This document shows positions 23,420 to 35,249 of a stretch of DNA of 64,000 bases, one piece after another. The notes under the pieces were generated by a model. The model was given only the letters and a program-made list of their open reading frames with translations. It was not told the DNA's origin and did no database searches. A program made the position numbers and the translations under genes. The stretch's first letter is position 1, and every line of letters starts with the position of its first letter. The stretch covers positions 14,010,001 through 14,074,000 of the forward strand of contig OU612065.1 in assembly GCA_914767715.1 (NCBI GenBank), written 5' to 3'. The stretch comes from Membranipora membranacea (lineage: Eukaryota > Bryozoa > Gymnolaemata > Cheilostomatida > Membraniporidae).

Positions 23420-25960
23420 GCAATCCAAATCCAACAGCATTACGCATGTTGTATTCGCGGGCTTCATTGAGAGAAGGGAGAATTCTCCCTGGTGAGAGGT
23501 TGCAGGTATTTACTCCATCTAAAGTCTAGGAGTAGGAGGTGGCTCATTTGGTTAGAGCGCCGTTCCCTCAGCATGCAAATTTTGAAGGTCGTGGGTTGAA
23601 TCTCACTACATCCATCGACTACTGGGGTTTGGTTAGCCCCCAGTTGTGCTCCAACCTGCCTGCAAACAGAGAGCAACTAGGCGCAGATATTGCTGCCTCG
23701 CCACTAGGACACTAAAATTTCACCGCCCATGATTTGGGATGTGGCGAGTAATAAGTCATCTGATTTTAATCAACTCAATGAACTAAATAGTTCATTGCTC
23801 AACCTATTGCTTTAAAAACATCAATTTTTTGTTTGAACATTTCCATAAGGACTTTGATTCATTCATAAAAATTATATTTTATACTTACGATATATAGAAT
23901 ATTAAAGGTTCAACAAAAATAGATAGCTTGATTTTACTCCTTTTATTTTCAGATAAGCTCATCAAACACATCACATCAAAGAAGAAGGGAGGAAGCAGCC
24001 TAATTATGAAGAAGTCGAGTCTCAAACACCACACTACTACACTACACTACTAGGCAACACAAATTCAGTGAGTTGATTGTGTCACTTTCAAAAGACCTTT
24101 ATTTTTTTTTCGACAAAAGAAGTCCTGGTCAAAACTTTCATGCGCTGTCAGTTTTCTTTTAATTATTACTTTAAAAAAATGTACGAAAAACATGAATCTT
24201 ACAAAACTTCCATTCAATATTCTGCTATAACAGAAGACTGATGGAAGGTGAGGATGGTTCAAGTATAGCCTGATATATTGTGATTGTCATTTTTATCCGG
24301 TGTTATGTTTTAGGTTGATCCAGTTCATGACAATGAAGATTGAGTTGTGATACGCTCTGAGCTGACAACAGAACACAGAAGATTCATGATGTTCTAACTC
24401 AACCGATACAACTAGCTGAAACTCCATCATATCAACACTTGACTTCTCCATCTGTTCTTTGCAGTTTTTTCATGACACTCTTACTGATCTAGGCAGGTAA
24501 GATTGCAGTGTTTTAAAATATAATATAGAAGAGAGGTCAATTTGCAGAGCAAAAAAAAGTACTGAATATGTACTAAGTAGTTTATTATCACAATGATTCA
24601 TTAGACCTTTTTAGTAGACCACTGCCAACACTAGGAATTTCACATAGTTTTACGACTTTTGCCTTCGGTTGTTTGAGCATTTTTGTTAAAAGTGGTTGTA
24701 ATTCCAATTGTTAATTCTATTTATTTAATTTCAGAACTGATGTTGTAAATTTATATCTATGGATCATTGTACTGCTGTTGACAGCTGGATAGATCATACC
24801 TTGGGCTTCTATCATCTGTCTACTGAGATTATACCGTGAGCTAAACTACCAGGAACTACCGGATGGTTCTACTATCTACTTTGGGCTTATTAAGGTATGA
24901 TCAAATGCAATCCCATTAATTTAGATGAGATCTTCATGAACGGTGCATTTTGAATAGCCATGACTCCAGCTCGCGGCACTTCATGCACAGCCGTATGAAT
25001 CCAAAATATTTTGTTTGCAACTGTTAACATCAGCCAAGTTGGGGCAACAAACAGCAAAATTTTATTTTCATTGTTCACTTGTACTTTTGATCCATAAAAA
25101 AAAACTTTTGATGAACTCTATTGCCAATTATCAAATCTTATATTGCTGCGTTAAAATCTTTTCAATTTTCGCATAATTCTTGATGAATGACTGAAAGTCA
25201 TGATCCCGATTCCAGACTCATCATGGACTCGAGTGACACCAAAGCACTGCAAGCAGCAGTAAAATTCTGGAGTGACACAGAATATACACCATGGCTGTTT
25301 CTTATGATAAATCTCAGTCTTAGCTAAAATGTCTCATCTATACAAAGTTTTCTAACCATATTATTTCAATTTTTTATTATTGCAGATTGGAGTAGTGGCA
25401 TCATGCTGAAAACTGGCAGTTGTTGGCACTGGTATATTAGTTGTCCAACTTGCCCTCTGGTGCTGGTCCATTATGAAACGGACTATGGAAGAAAGAGACT
25501 AGATGGTAAAATATAGCAAATCTCAATTAGTCTACTCAAGGCTTTCAACAACTTTTTTTAGCACAATCGATGCTTGTGTGAAGCTCCCTGTTTTTACTGT
25601 AGAAGGCATTACCCTGTACCTGTGTCACAATTTAACCTATTAGCTTTTATCTGATTGCACCCAAATTCTTGAATTATATGCCAAATTTTGTAGCCAAAAG
25701 CAGAAGCATCTGAGACATATATTGGAGAATATATTGGTAACTGGTAGCTTATATGCATATATGACAGAAGTGTACTGTTATTATGGCTGTGGAGAAAAGT
25801 CCTGGCTGAAGCAATAATCTGCAAAGCAACACTCTGTAAGTAACATAACAATATGGGGGTGGCTTCGCAGCAGCTCTTCATCTCCAAACCCGCTAGATCA
25901 TGGATTAGCAGGGCTCTAACTTTTCTCTTTTAAGAGTAGACCCACTCATTTTCCAGATCT
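23420..25960 (+). other. Duplicated spliced-looking non-coding unit, copy 1
   Basis: This stretch aligns by eye in blocks with 25,978-27,520 and 35,250-37,880. Intron-exon-like boundaries are kept between copies: acceptor ending TTTTATTTTCAG at 23,951; ATGTTTTAG before GTTGATC at 24,314; a short exon 24,465-24,495 (acceptor TTTGCAG, donor GTAAGA); and an exon 24,735-24,894 (acceptor TTTCAG, donor GTATGATC). The exon-like parts hold no shared open frame and have stops in all frames. A spliced long non-coding RNA or a decayed gene are both possible. A SINE interrupts this copy at about 23,530. Strand is inferred from the splice signals. Confidence 0.45.
23525..23800 (+). mobile_element. tRNA-derived SINE
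   Basis: The head reads GGAGGTGGCTCATTTGGTTA then GAGCGCC (A-box region), with GGGTTGAATCTCAC as a slightly altered B-box at about 23,592. A non-tRNA body of about 170 bases follows. The related copy 2 (near 26,085) has no such insert while both flanks align, which independently marks this as an insertion. Ends are approximate. Confidence 0.65.
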
Positions 25961-25977
25961 TGTAATCTATTTTTAAC

Positions 25978-27520
25978 TGCAATCAAGCTCCAATTCCAAC
26001 AGCATAGCACATGTAGTTGTATTCATCAGCTTCAGTGAGAGTTCGCAGATAACAGGTATTTACTTGATTAACAAAGTAGGCTGACCTTATATGAAGTCTA
26101 TTGCTACAAAAACAAAAAAATTTGTGTGTAGCGTTTTCATAAGGATGACTTAGATTCGTAAGAGAAAAGTGTACTTTATTCTTATGATATATGATTGATG
26201 GTTCAACAATAAATAGCACAAGCTTGATTTTACCCTTTTTATTTTCAGATAAGCTCAAAAATTGCAATTTAAAACCGGTGAACATCTGATATCCTGCGTG
26301 ACTGACGACTTCGATGGTGACATCAAGATAATCAGTGAGACTCTAAGAACTAAGAGACAACAAAGAAGATGGGAGTAGGCAGCCTAAACATGAAGAAATA
26401 GTGTCTCAAGAACTACATTAAAAGCTCTACACCGACTACTATTTTGCCGAGGCAAAACAAATTCAGTGAGTTGAGTCCAAGGAACATTAACTTTTTTCGT
26501 CAAAAGAAGTCCTGGTCAAAACTATCATGCGCTGTCAGTTGTCTTTTGAATTTGAATTATTACGTTAGTGAAATCTGCAAAAAACATGAAACATACAAAA
26601 CTTTCATTCACTTTTCTGTTCTGAAAGAAGTCTGATGGAAGGGCAGGGTGGTTTTAGTACCCTGATAATTGTTGTGGTTGTCATTTTTATCCGACATTTT
26701 GTTTTAGGTTGATCTAGTGAAGATTGAGTTGCAATGCGTTCCGTATTAACAAGTGCCTCCAATCCATCAAGCAGAAAATAGGGCAATATAACCTGAATAA
26801 TCACATCATAGTCCCAGCTTAGAGTACTGGTTCGCACATAGACTGCCTCAAGAACCTGATATTGATGTCAATAATGAAAAAGACAGCTTTCAATATGAGA
26901 AGGTGAGTGTTTGGTTCTTCTCACAATAATATATGCTTTATGTTTTGTGTTATTGGGAATTTCTCCTGGACAAATTTGTTTCAAAATTCAGTCGTTTTGG
27001 CATTTAAATACATAACTCGGCCAAAATAAATACTTATTATGAGTAATTGAACCAATGTAGGACAAAATGTTCTGTGAGTGTGTGGGTTGCTGAAATGTAC
27101 AGCTATTTGTTGTGATAATCCGAAAGAGAGACAAGCGCAACCAAACTGTCAACTCAAATTGCAGAGAGGTTTCACCAATGGAAATGAGACAGTGTTGTGC
27201 TCAGAGATATTTTATTTCCTATTACCCGTCTCACAATTTAACCTTTAAGTTTATATCCGATTACACCCAACATCTTGTATTATATGCCACATATTGTAGA
27301 CAAAAGCAGAAGCATCTGAGCCAATCAAAACTGCTGAGGAGAATATATTGGTAACTGGTAGCTTATACCCATATATGACAGAGGTGTACTGCATTATGAC
27401 TGTGGAGAAAATTTCTGAATTCAAGCGATGAACTGCACAGAAGCAACTGTAAGTAACATAACAATATAGGGGTAGCTTTACACGCATAGCTTCATCTCCT
27501 CACTCCCTAGATCACGGATA
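25978..27520 (+). other. Duplicated non-coding unit, copy 2 (5' part)
   Basis: It starts with the same AATCCAACAGCAT-like block as copy 1 (23,420), so the unit step is about 2.56 kb here. It keeps the TTTTATTTTCAG acceptor (about 26,250) and an exon-like segment 26,708-26,902 (acceptor ATGTTTTAG, donor AAG/GTGAGT). Both boundaries recur at 35,502-35,704. The block 27,111-27,500 matches 25,609-25,900. The copy is interrupted at about 27,520 by retrotransposons and seems to resume near 32,510. Confidence 0.45.
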
Positions 27521-28620
27521 TGCAACCTTTTTGTGTGAAGTAGGCCACATTTTGAGCAGGCTCAACGTAAAAAGCATTATATCATTGCCAAAGTTTCTAC
27601 CAAGATATTTAAAATCAGCTACACGTTTGATAGGGCTATTACTCATAAAAAGATAATCACACACTCCTAAGGATCTGTTAAAACTCAGCACCATCTCTGT
27701 GTTCTTTAGCATTGATAAGTAAATTATCATCTCGGCACTGTTGCAAATAGCGTTCTATGGCGTCATAATAAAAAGAATGGTCTGACCTATAATTCAAAAG
27801 TCCTACTAGTGCCATATCATTTTAATATTACAGTGCTCCGATCGATCGGAAAAAATTTCGGCACATTTGAGGAGACTAGTTTGTCAATAAGAAAATTTGG
27901 CACTATGGGATTAAAAGCAGAAGGAAACCGAACTCTGGCGTAAGCATTGGGCTTATCTAGATGTGGCCTTAAAATATGATCTAATGCTATGCAAGCATCT
28001 TTTGTACTCCTATTTTTCCTGTAGGCAAATTGGTGCTCGTCTAATGTAACATGAGTTATAAGTCTTGATTTCATAATCTGCTCAAAAGTTTTCATCACAA
28101 CAGACGCTAAAGCTACGGGTCTAAAACCATTGCTGCACTTAGGGTTTGCAGTCTTTGGCAGAGGGGTGGTCGCTGATGATTTCCAACTGTCAGGTAATAT
28201 CTCTTTTTCCAGGCATGGATTGAAAAGGTTACAAAAAACCGGAGCTAGTTCGATAGCGCATTCCTTTTAAAATTCTAGTACACAGTTTGTCAGGACCTAT
28301 CTTGCATTGAGCAAAGAGCTTTGATACCTCCTGGTAGGGATTAGGTCAATGTCAGTAGAGACAGAGCTGCTGCCACCTGCACCATCTGAGCTGTCATCAC
28401 CACCACCAGCTACACCACCATCATCACTATCCCTAGCTGCATCACCATCGCCGCCATCACCATCGCTGCCACCACCATCTCCGCCAGAAACATCATCATC
28501 AGGGTTGTTGAAACGAGTATAGAATATATATTTGCCAGGGTTTTCTGCTCTTGAGTAATAATCAGGTCATAGTCGTTATTGCTTATGATAGACAACTGTG
28601 AGGCAGTCTGGAACATTCAG
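27512..28620 (-). mobile_element. Non-LTR retrotransposon reverse-transcriptase fragment
   Basis: Minus-strand frames, shifted several times, show an Asp/Gly-rich linker (28,400-28,510), a segment reading PDSWKSSATTPLPKTANPK (about 28,150), then VVMKTFEQIMKSRLITHVTL, DEHQFAYRKNRSTKDACIAL and FSAFNPIVPNFLIDKL (27,820-28,100). These are the fingers and first palm motifs. After a deletion, KNTEMVLSFNRSLGV and IKRVADFKYLG (27,530-27,720) are the post-catalytic motifs. The YADD region is lost. It resembles Rex/L2-like elements. Confidence 0.75.
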
Positions 28621-29539
28621 AAAAATTACTGGAGATGAAATCTATGGTGGCAATTTTAGTCATGCAGGTACACAGTTATTTGAATTCATGAGTTGCCTTA
28701 CTCAATGCTACACAAGTTTTCAGGGATTTTTAAAATCATGTTGTTGAAAGATTGGAAAATTAGGAGGGCAATGACTCTTGGCCCCATCTATAAATGCAGG
28801 CCATTGAAGGAGGTACAGGAAGCATCTACTTTATTCAAAAGTGGATCAGTAGGCAGAGAACCAATCTCAAAATTTGACTCACAGCAGTATATTTCTGAGG
28901 TGGTCATCAGTAAGTCTCTATCTAAGTTTTACCTTCAGGTGTAGTTCTAGAGAATATTTCACGCTTGACCTTTGAGCTTATACGGTCCCCCTGTCAGTAG
29001 AATGATGTTGGATAAATGCTTCTTCTCATATAGACAAAGGGTGCTGATATCTGGTTTTTCTGCGGTCTGTTTTTTTTTCAAACGACTTGTTAAGTTGGTT
29101 AGTTTGAGCATCGTTGAAAGTCTTTTTTTAAAGTTTTTTTCTGTGAGGTGCAGGTTTTTTTTTTCGTCTGTGTTTGACCATACGTCACCTCATATTTTAG
29201 TGCTGAAGAAGTCATGCCCGTATTAAAGGCTCAATGATTTGTATCGAGCCATTTCTGATAAGTTAGGAGTTATTCTTCCTGGTTGCTTGAGTATGGACAC
29301 TGATTGTTTGATAGATATTTTATTTTTGGTAAATTTTGTCTAAGGCAAATTAAAAGGTACTGTGGAAACATGGCTCTGTCATATAATACTGTTGGAATCT
29401 TTACACTCAGTGGCAAGAAACTCTCCAATAATCTGTTGGTTCTCGTCCTCGGCATCTGGAACTGAGACCTTCCTTTGACATAACAGGAATGTGAAATATA
29501 GTCTTCTTCAGTAATAACGCCTGTTGCCAACTTTTGTAC
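28621..29539. other. Spacer between retrotransposon fragments
   Basis: No recognisable coding motif. It may be unrecognised 5' parts of the plus-strand retrotransposon that follows. Confidence 0.35.
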
Positions 29540-30045
29540 ACTGTCCTAGATGAAAAACTCCATATAAAACTCAAAATATTGTCTGTGAAAAAGACCAATT
29601 AGCTTCTTTCGCTCTGTTTGTGCGGATGACCTATACCACATCTCAATAATTTATGTGTTGGGTCTCCACGTCTAGTCTGGTCACATTTTATAGATCGAGA
29701 GTTCTGTCAGTGATCTCGTACGCAGCACCAAGTTGGTTCCCATACTTATCAAAAGGGGACAAGGAGATTCTTGAAAGACTACAGAAGTTATGTCTCAGGG
29801 TTATTTTGCCATGGTTAGAACATTATGATGAGCGTCTTGCAACATTAAATTTAACAGAACTAAGTGTTTATCTGGACATATGCTGCCTAAAGTATGTCAA
29901 TAATGTGAGAAAGAACACCAGCCATCCACATCACCATCATCTACATCACCTAGCAACAAATGACAGGCACCATCATAAAACCACGACCCTCCCTAAATCC
30001 AATACTGCTCTTTGCAGAAAAAGCCTTTATTATAAATACTCATAA
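29540..30045 (+). mobile_element. CR1/L2-like retrotransposon fragment, C-terminal part of the polymerase ORF
   Basis: A plus-strand open frame with SSLVTFYRSRVLSVISYAAP, SWFPYLSKGDKEILERLQKL, CLRVILPWLEHYDERLATLN and a His-rich tail. It is the same post-palm region as at 21,560-22,170, with the shared phrase LEHYD(D/E)RLA, but on the opposite strand, so it is a separate copy or a relative. Upstream of the ATG at 29,653, DEKLHIKLKILSV suggests the frame once extended left. Confidence 0.75.
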
Positions 30046-30660
30046 ATACGTCAATGCCTTCTTATTGCTTTTTTTGTTTTCACATGGTCTTATTTGCTTC
30101 ATGCATTGATCGGTGGTTAATAAAAGGCATAGGGGTGTATGAGGTAGTTTTAATAGAAGCATGTGTGCATCGAGTCTACTATGGCCTGAGAGAAGAGCAC
30201 ATATTATAGATCCAAAGAGTTTTCTATTTTGATCGAGCTATAGGTGATGTTTAAAAATTATGTTAGGCTCACAATCTGAGTTAAATAACACCCCATAATC
30301 ATGTGTGTTAAAAAAATATTTCCCATGAGGAAAGCCAGAGCATTTATACCTGTTTTTTATCTGTCCTTCACATCGACATCCTGTTGCTTGAGAAAATGAG
30401 TGTCTAGTAACTGGCACACATCGGGAAGAAAATCTTCAATAAGTATGCTTTTCTTGTGATGCCATGGTATCTGGTTTATGATGAAATTTTTTTTCAGTTC
30501 GATTTGATATCAGCAAATCTAGTTGGTAATATTTCAGTGGCAGCGTGTAAAAATTATTTTGGTGGTTTGTGGGGAGCACCTGTGATTCCTTTAAGAAAAT
30601 TGTAAGAGTCTATTTGACTGTCGGAGTCCTATAGGTGGGAGTAATAGAATTCTGAGGGTT
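30046..30660. other. Spacer between retrotransposon fragments, no gene seen
   Basis: AT-rich sequence that may include 3' ends of the two neighbouring, oppositely oriented elements. Confidence 0.35.
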
Positions 30661-31541
30661 TCATGAGTTGTATATAGTTTTCAGGGTTTTAGGTGTTAAA
30701 GAGTTTTTAAAAGGCAGTAACATATTCCATTTTCGTTGCATTGTGTATTGCACTTGGGCCTTGTGTGTGGAAAATTTAAGTTTATTGTCATTAGTACTGC
30801 CTAAGACTTTAGTCTCGTGCACAGGAAATAACATTGTCTGAGATTTAATTGGAGTTCCATCACCTTCAGGATTGAAATAAATAAAAGACGTTTTTGAACA
30901 TTTTAGTTTCAGTCGCCATTTCAACAACCATTGATGAATTCTAGTTATTGTGCCATTTATATTTGTGGTCATTAAAAAGCATAGTTGCGTCGTCTGCATA
31001 CTGCAGCGGCATTTGATTAAGGTTTGGGGATACCATGTCACGAATAAATATAGAAACAAAATTGGTGACAAGACTGATCCTTGACGAAGACTGATGGCAT
31101 GTGGTTTTCCTTCGGAACAGTAGTCATTAATCTGCAACTTCACAGTTCTATTGCATAGAAAACCTCTGAAAACCATTCAAGTCGAAGTGGAATGCCAACG
31201 TCCTCAAATCTATATAAGACGCCTTCAAGCCAGAAGGAATCAAAAGCCTTTTGAAAATCGGGAGATAGAGCAGCCACTTTTTGTTTACTCTTTATGTGAG
31301 GTTCAACAAATGATAATAAGGGGAATAGATATGTGCCAGTTGAGTAGTTTTTGCGAAATCCATGTTGGAATGGGGGAAGTAGGTAATCAATTTCATTATG
31401 ATTTCTAATTCTAGTGTCTAATTTTCTTTCAAGAAGTAAACCAATATAAGATGTTAGAGTAATTGGTCTATATGTTCCTTCGTCATTGTATCTTTGCCTG
31501 GTTTTTGCAGGAATATTACAGTGCCAGTTTTCCATGGCCAC
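30661..31541 (-). mobile_element. Jockey/I-like non-LTR retrotransposon reverse-transcriptase fragment
   Basis: Two overlapping minus-strand frames, separated by a frameshift near 31,150, carry consecutive reverse-transcriptase motifs. They are YRPITLTSYIGLLLERKLDT, LLPPFQHGFRKNYSTGTYL, DFQKAFDSFWLEGVLYR (palm Asp), FLCNRTVKLQINDY, then LRQGSVLSPILFLYLFV and, further frameshifted, MQTTQLCFLM in place of YADD. MLLPFKNSLTPKTLKTIYN follows as the post-catalytic region. It is a different lineage from the CR1/L2 fragments nearby and is non-functional. Confidence 0.8.
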
Positions 31542-32509
31542 TCTCCAGTTTTCATTACCAAGTTAAAAAGGTGAAGCAAGAGAATACGTAACAAGGGTTT
31601 TGAACTTGTAAATTTGGGCTGAAATCAATCCAGATCAGCATTGGATTTAGTTTGATAGGTTGATTTAATTGCACAATCTAGTTCCTCTTTTGTTACCTTG
31701 GAGGAAAAATAAAAAAAAACGGATGACACATGTGAAGGCTTATGGCTATTAGATTTGCCCTCCGTGATCAGTGTAAATAGAAAATAGGGACTACACACAG
31801 CCCTGGGGACAGCTATGGTAGTGAGCTTGCGATGTTATATTCAGTTTGTTCTGATCGGGTTGGGACACCGCCACCTTCTGCGTCTTTTATTTATTTATTT
31901 ATAGAAGTTGGCTTGAAAGTATACAAATAACAGATAGTTAAAGGCAACTTGTTGGCCTCTTGCTGTGACACTTAACAAGGTTATATGGAACCTGGGATTA
32001 TTTTTGACCGTGAGGTTTCATTTCTAATGTTGAGATCTTTTCTGCTGTTTAACCCTTTTTTTAAGCAATATCATTGTGTGAATGAGTACTTTAATGGGTG
32101 TGTATTTTTCTGCGTACAGGGAGATTTTTTTTCCTTCCTCCAGAAATTGTTACTGTTGCCGACTCTTTGGTGAGCCACTGGATATCTTTTTCCGCTTTTA
32201 GTTTGGGTTCAGGTAAATTCACCAGAATTGGTGGTGAGTCGGTCACTACACACGTAGCTTTAAACCTCAATCCCATATACAAACCTTAATCACATTTCAT
32301 CTCACAGCCGTGGCTCAGTAGACAGTTGAAGAGGGCGATATGGGTTCGATTCCTATTTTTTCCAAGTTTCTGGTTGGAACATTATCATAATTATTCATAT
32401 CAATGAGGTGTTGAGCAATTTTAGCCTTGTTGTTAGGCAATGTTAGCCTGTTGGCACAAGGTAATAAAACTTTATGGGTTGACAGGTGGCAAGACCCTCT
32501 ACCATTATT
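31542..32509. other. Spacer with a SINE remnant, no gene seen
   Basis: The right end of the retrotransposon cluster. Apart from the SINE promoter at 32,307-32,362, nothing is recognisable. Confidence 0.35.
32307..32362 (+). mobile_element. SINE promoter remnant (tRNA-like)
   Basis: GCCGTGGCTCAGTAGACAGT (A-box region) is followed about 15 bases later by GGGTTCGATTCC, a perfect B-box. The spacing is short for a full tRNA, so it has probably suffered an internal deletion. Confidence 0.5.
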
Positions 32510-32869
32510 ATATTATAGTCAATGTTCTGGCGTGCCTTCAATAAGAAGTCTCTATCTGAACTTGGTCTTTGCATACTTTATAGACATGAGCAGTCACTCA
32601 AATCTACATGTGCTTCAAATCACATCACCAGTCATTGAACATCAAGTTTTCAGAGACTGCTTTGTGGAAGCCATAGATACAATTTCCTGTATCAGTTCCT
32701 GGTCTGAAGCTGTGATACAGTAAGTTATGCAGAATGGCTTTGGATTTCTCCAAATATGCAATATTTGATGTAGTCTACAATTGTTAAGTTTGATACAGAA
32801 TGTCTCACCATCAGCAACTGTTTTCGTCGTTAGACTTCTGTCTTTCAGCCAGCATCCACCGACTTGGTT

Positions 32870-33150
32870 AATACTCTCCACTTTCTCCTATCCTGAGTGG
32901 TTTCTTTAGCAGACTGCCCATCAATTCCTAGTTTTGATATGTCACTCTGGATGTTCTTTATCCATGTAAACTTCATTGCACCTCTACCCATTTCATCCCA
33001 TACCCATTTCTCACATACTCCTCCACAACTTCTCTAAAGTCGGATTCTTCTTTTAGAAATAGTTTTGATCCATTCAGTTTGGTTTGTCTTGGCATAGAGG
33101 ACCATGGAGCTGATCTTGTTTGGCCATCTCAAGTATATTGCATTTCTTCG
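32870..33150 (-). mobile_element. RTE/L1-like retrotransposon tail remnant
   Basis: Minus-strand reading, with frameshifts, gives WIKNIQSDISKLGIDGQSAK then ETTQDRRKWR. This resembles the 'WxxxIxxDLxxLGI...AxDRxxWR' end of RTE-type or L1-type polymerases. The surrounding 0.8 kb is absent from the sister copy at about 38,085, which supports insertion. Confidence 0.5.
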
Positions 33151-34233
33151 TCAATGATAAAGAATGGCTACCTGAATGAATGAATGAGTATATTTCCGTA
33201 ATAATGTCACAGACATGTTACAATTAAGACACTCTCTGTGAATTGAAAAATAATAAAGGAACATCAGTTATTTAATACACAAATACTTAAATGTACAAAA
33301 TTATCAAGAGATCTGTTCGTATGCGCCTTTGGCGTTCTATAGAAATTACTATAAGTCTCATAAAGCTTTGCATGAGATAGGAAGGATCAGCAATAAGATT
33401 CATAGCAGTTTTATGTTTAGTTTTCTGCTCATCAGTAGCAGAGTTATACCACAGTTCCAGGTTGTATGTTAAAGCAGGTTTAATCAGGCTTTGACTAAAA
33501 TAGTCTTTCTAATGTCTATCTGGTTTATAATGGCAAAACCTTGAAAATGCATAAAAAACGCTGCTTCAGCTTTTCATGGATATAGTTTGTATTGGATAGC
33601 CATTTTAAATTTCCAACAAGATTTAAAAGTGGTGGTGGAAGGAAACCCAATCAATGCAATTAATGTACTTACAGCAGGCTATCCATACCTGGACACTTGC
33701 TGTGTTAGGGAGAATAATACAACATTAATGTATAAAAATAAATTTTTACAGGCACAAGGCCACAATTGGCCTGAAAAAAATTGCCCATTAGGCCTCATTG
33801 GTAAAAGGCCACAGGGTGTTCACCTCATAGCTGCTCTAGAAGGAATAATTTTCTCATTGCCTAGTTTGGTATGTGATTTCTGTCTTTAATTCCAAAGGAG
33901 ATTGTATGCATTTTTAGTTAAACTTACTTGTATTTCTGTTGCTTGAGGGAGTCAGCAGTCCATGTCAAAGTGTACAGTACCAGCCTATGGATCTATATGC
34001 ATTTACTTACAAATGGGGGAAGTAACAGAGAGAAAATCAAGAGATAGACGAGCAGGGAGTTTATCGTGTACTCATAATCTCATTCCAGATAAGGTAATAT
34101 TTTGACTCTGATAACTTCCAACAGTGAATCTGGTTCAGTTCTGGAATAAGCTTACTTTATGCATACTAGATTGATACTGTATCAAATTAGCAGACTGGTA
34201 TTTAAAAGATTTAAATAGTCTTATAAAGGGTAA

Positions 34234-34849
34234 TAGACAGTTTTCGGAGCTCTGATTTAGGCCTCAATTCAGAGTTGTCCTCTCTCCAGTTTGGTACTTT
34301 TAACCCACGCCGCATAGGAAAAACGTGCTGAAAAGAGGGTTATCTTGAAAACCGCTTATGTGAGGATAAAAATGATTTTTGATTCAGAATCTGCACCATT
34401 GAAAACTGATAGGGACATAGTTTGGGAAATAATTTTGGTATTCGGATAGTCAATTATATCATTTTCTGCCAGTTTTGCGGACAAATTCCATAAAATTTTT
34501 CATGAATCTCATCACTAAAATTAAGATTTATCAACTTATAAGCCAAATCATTATGGGCTTATAAGTTGATAAATCTTAATTTTAGTGACGAGATTCATGA
34601 AAAATTTTATGAAATTTGTCCGCAAAACTGGCAGAAAATGATATAATTGACTATCCGAATACCAAAATTATTTCCCAAACTATGTCCCTATCAGTTTTCA
34701 ATGGTGCAGATTCTGAATCAAAAATCATTTTTATCCTAACATAAGCATCTTACATCACATTTTTCTTATGCGGCATGGGTTAGAAGTACCAAACTGGAGA
34801 GAGGACAAACCCGAAGTGAGGCCTAAATCAGAGCTCAGAAAACTGTCTA
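34234..34849. mobile_element. 616-bp palindromic (foldback) element with preserved empty site elsewhere
   Basis: The left arm 34234-34544 and right arm 34556-34849 are near-identical reverse complements around an 11-base loop. The ends are TAGACAGTTTTC and GAAAACTGTCTA. The right arm has a deletion of about 17 bases near 34,745. At the sister locus (about 38,716) the flanks read GTAATAACAATG with no insert, while here they read GTAA, element, TAACAATG, so the insertion is clean to within 2-3 bases. There is no coding capacity. It looks like a non-autonomous MITE-like foldback element; a second copy lies at 55,561-56,014. Confidence 0.9.
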
Positions 34850-35249
34850 TAACAATGTCATGAAAGAATTGTCCACAGTTTTGTACCTCTCCGTAATCCT
34901 ATAGCTTTTTATTTCTAGGTGTAACAATTGAGAGATTAGTATAGTCATTGATTGTGTGATTGTTTTCGAAACATAGAGTCCTGATGATGGATAGGAAGCA
35001 ACAACTAAAATTACCCTGCTTGACTTACAATCCTTAAAGGTCAGCTTGCTTAAACTTTATAAACTGGTGAGCATAAAAAAAAAGAAAAATATACAGTACA
35101 GTTTGGGTCATAACTAACTAAATACACCACTTTAAAATCTCATTAGGTACTGCACTCCTTATTTAGGTCATACAGGAATAGATGAAATAATATTTGTTAC
35201 CTAGCCCTTGAGTTGATCTGTCTTTGGTATCAAAGTCATCACATCAGTT

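Larger units (their letters stand above)
32510..35249 (+). other. Duplicated non-coding unit, copy 2 (3' part)
   Basis: Blocks align by eye with 37,890-39,180: GAACTTGGTCTTTGCATAC-like, GCTGTGATACAG plus ATGCAGAATGGCTT, AATGTACTTACAGCAGGCTA (33,660 and 38,114) and the exon-like segment 34,919-35,066 (acceptor TTTCTAG, donor AAACTG/GTGAGC), paired with 38,771-39,005. Relative to copy 3 it carries two insertions: about 800 bases of retrotransposon-like DNA at 32,810-33,640, and the 616-bp palindromic element at 34,234-34,849. No shared open reading frame was found. Confidence 0.45.

Noticed and set aside
28386-28510. (CAC/CAT)n-rich stretch as a microsatellite
   Set aside because: On the minus strand it reads as an Asp/Gly-rich linker continuous with the retrotransposon polymerase frame, so it was kept within that element.
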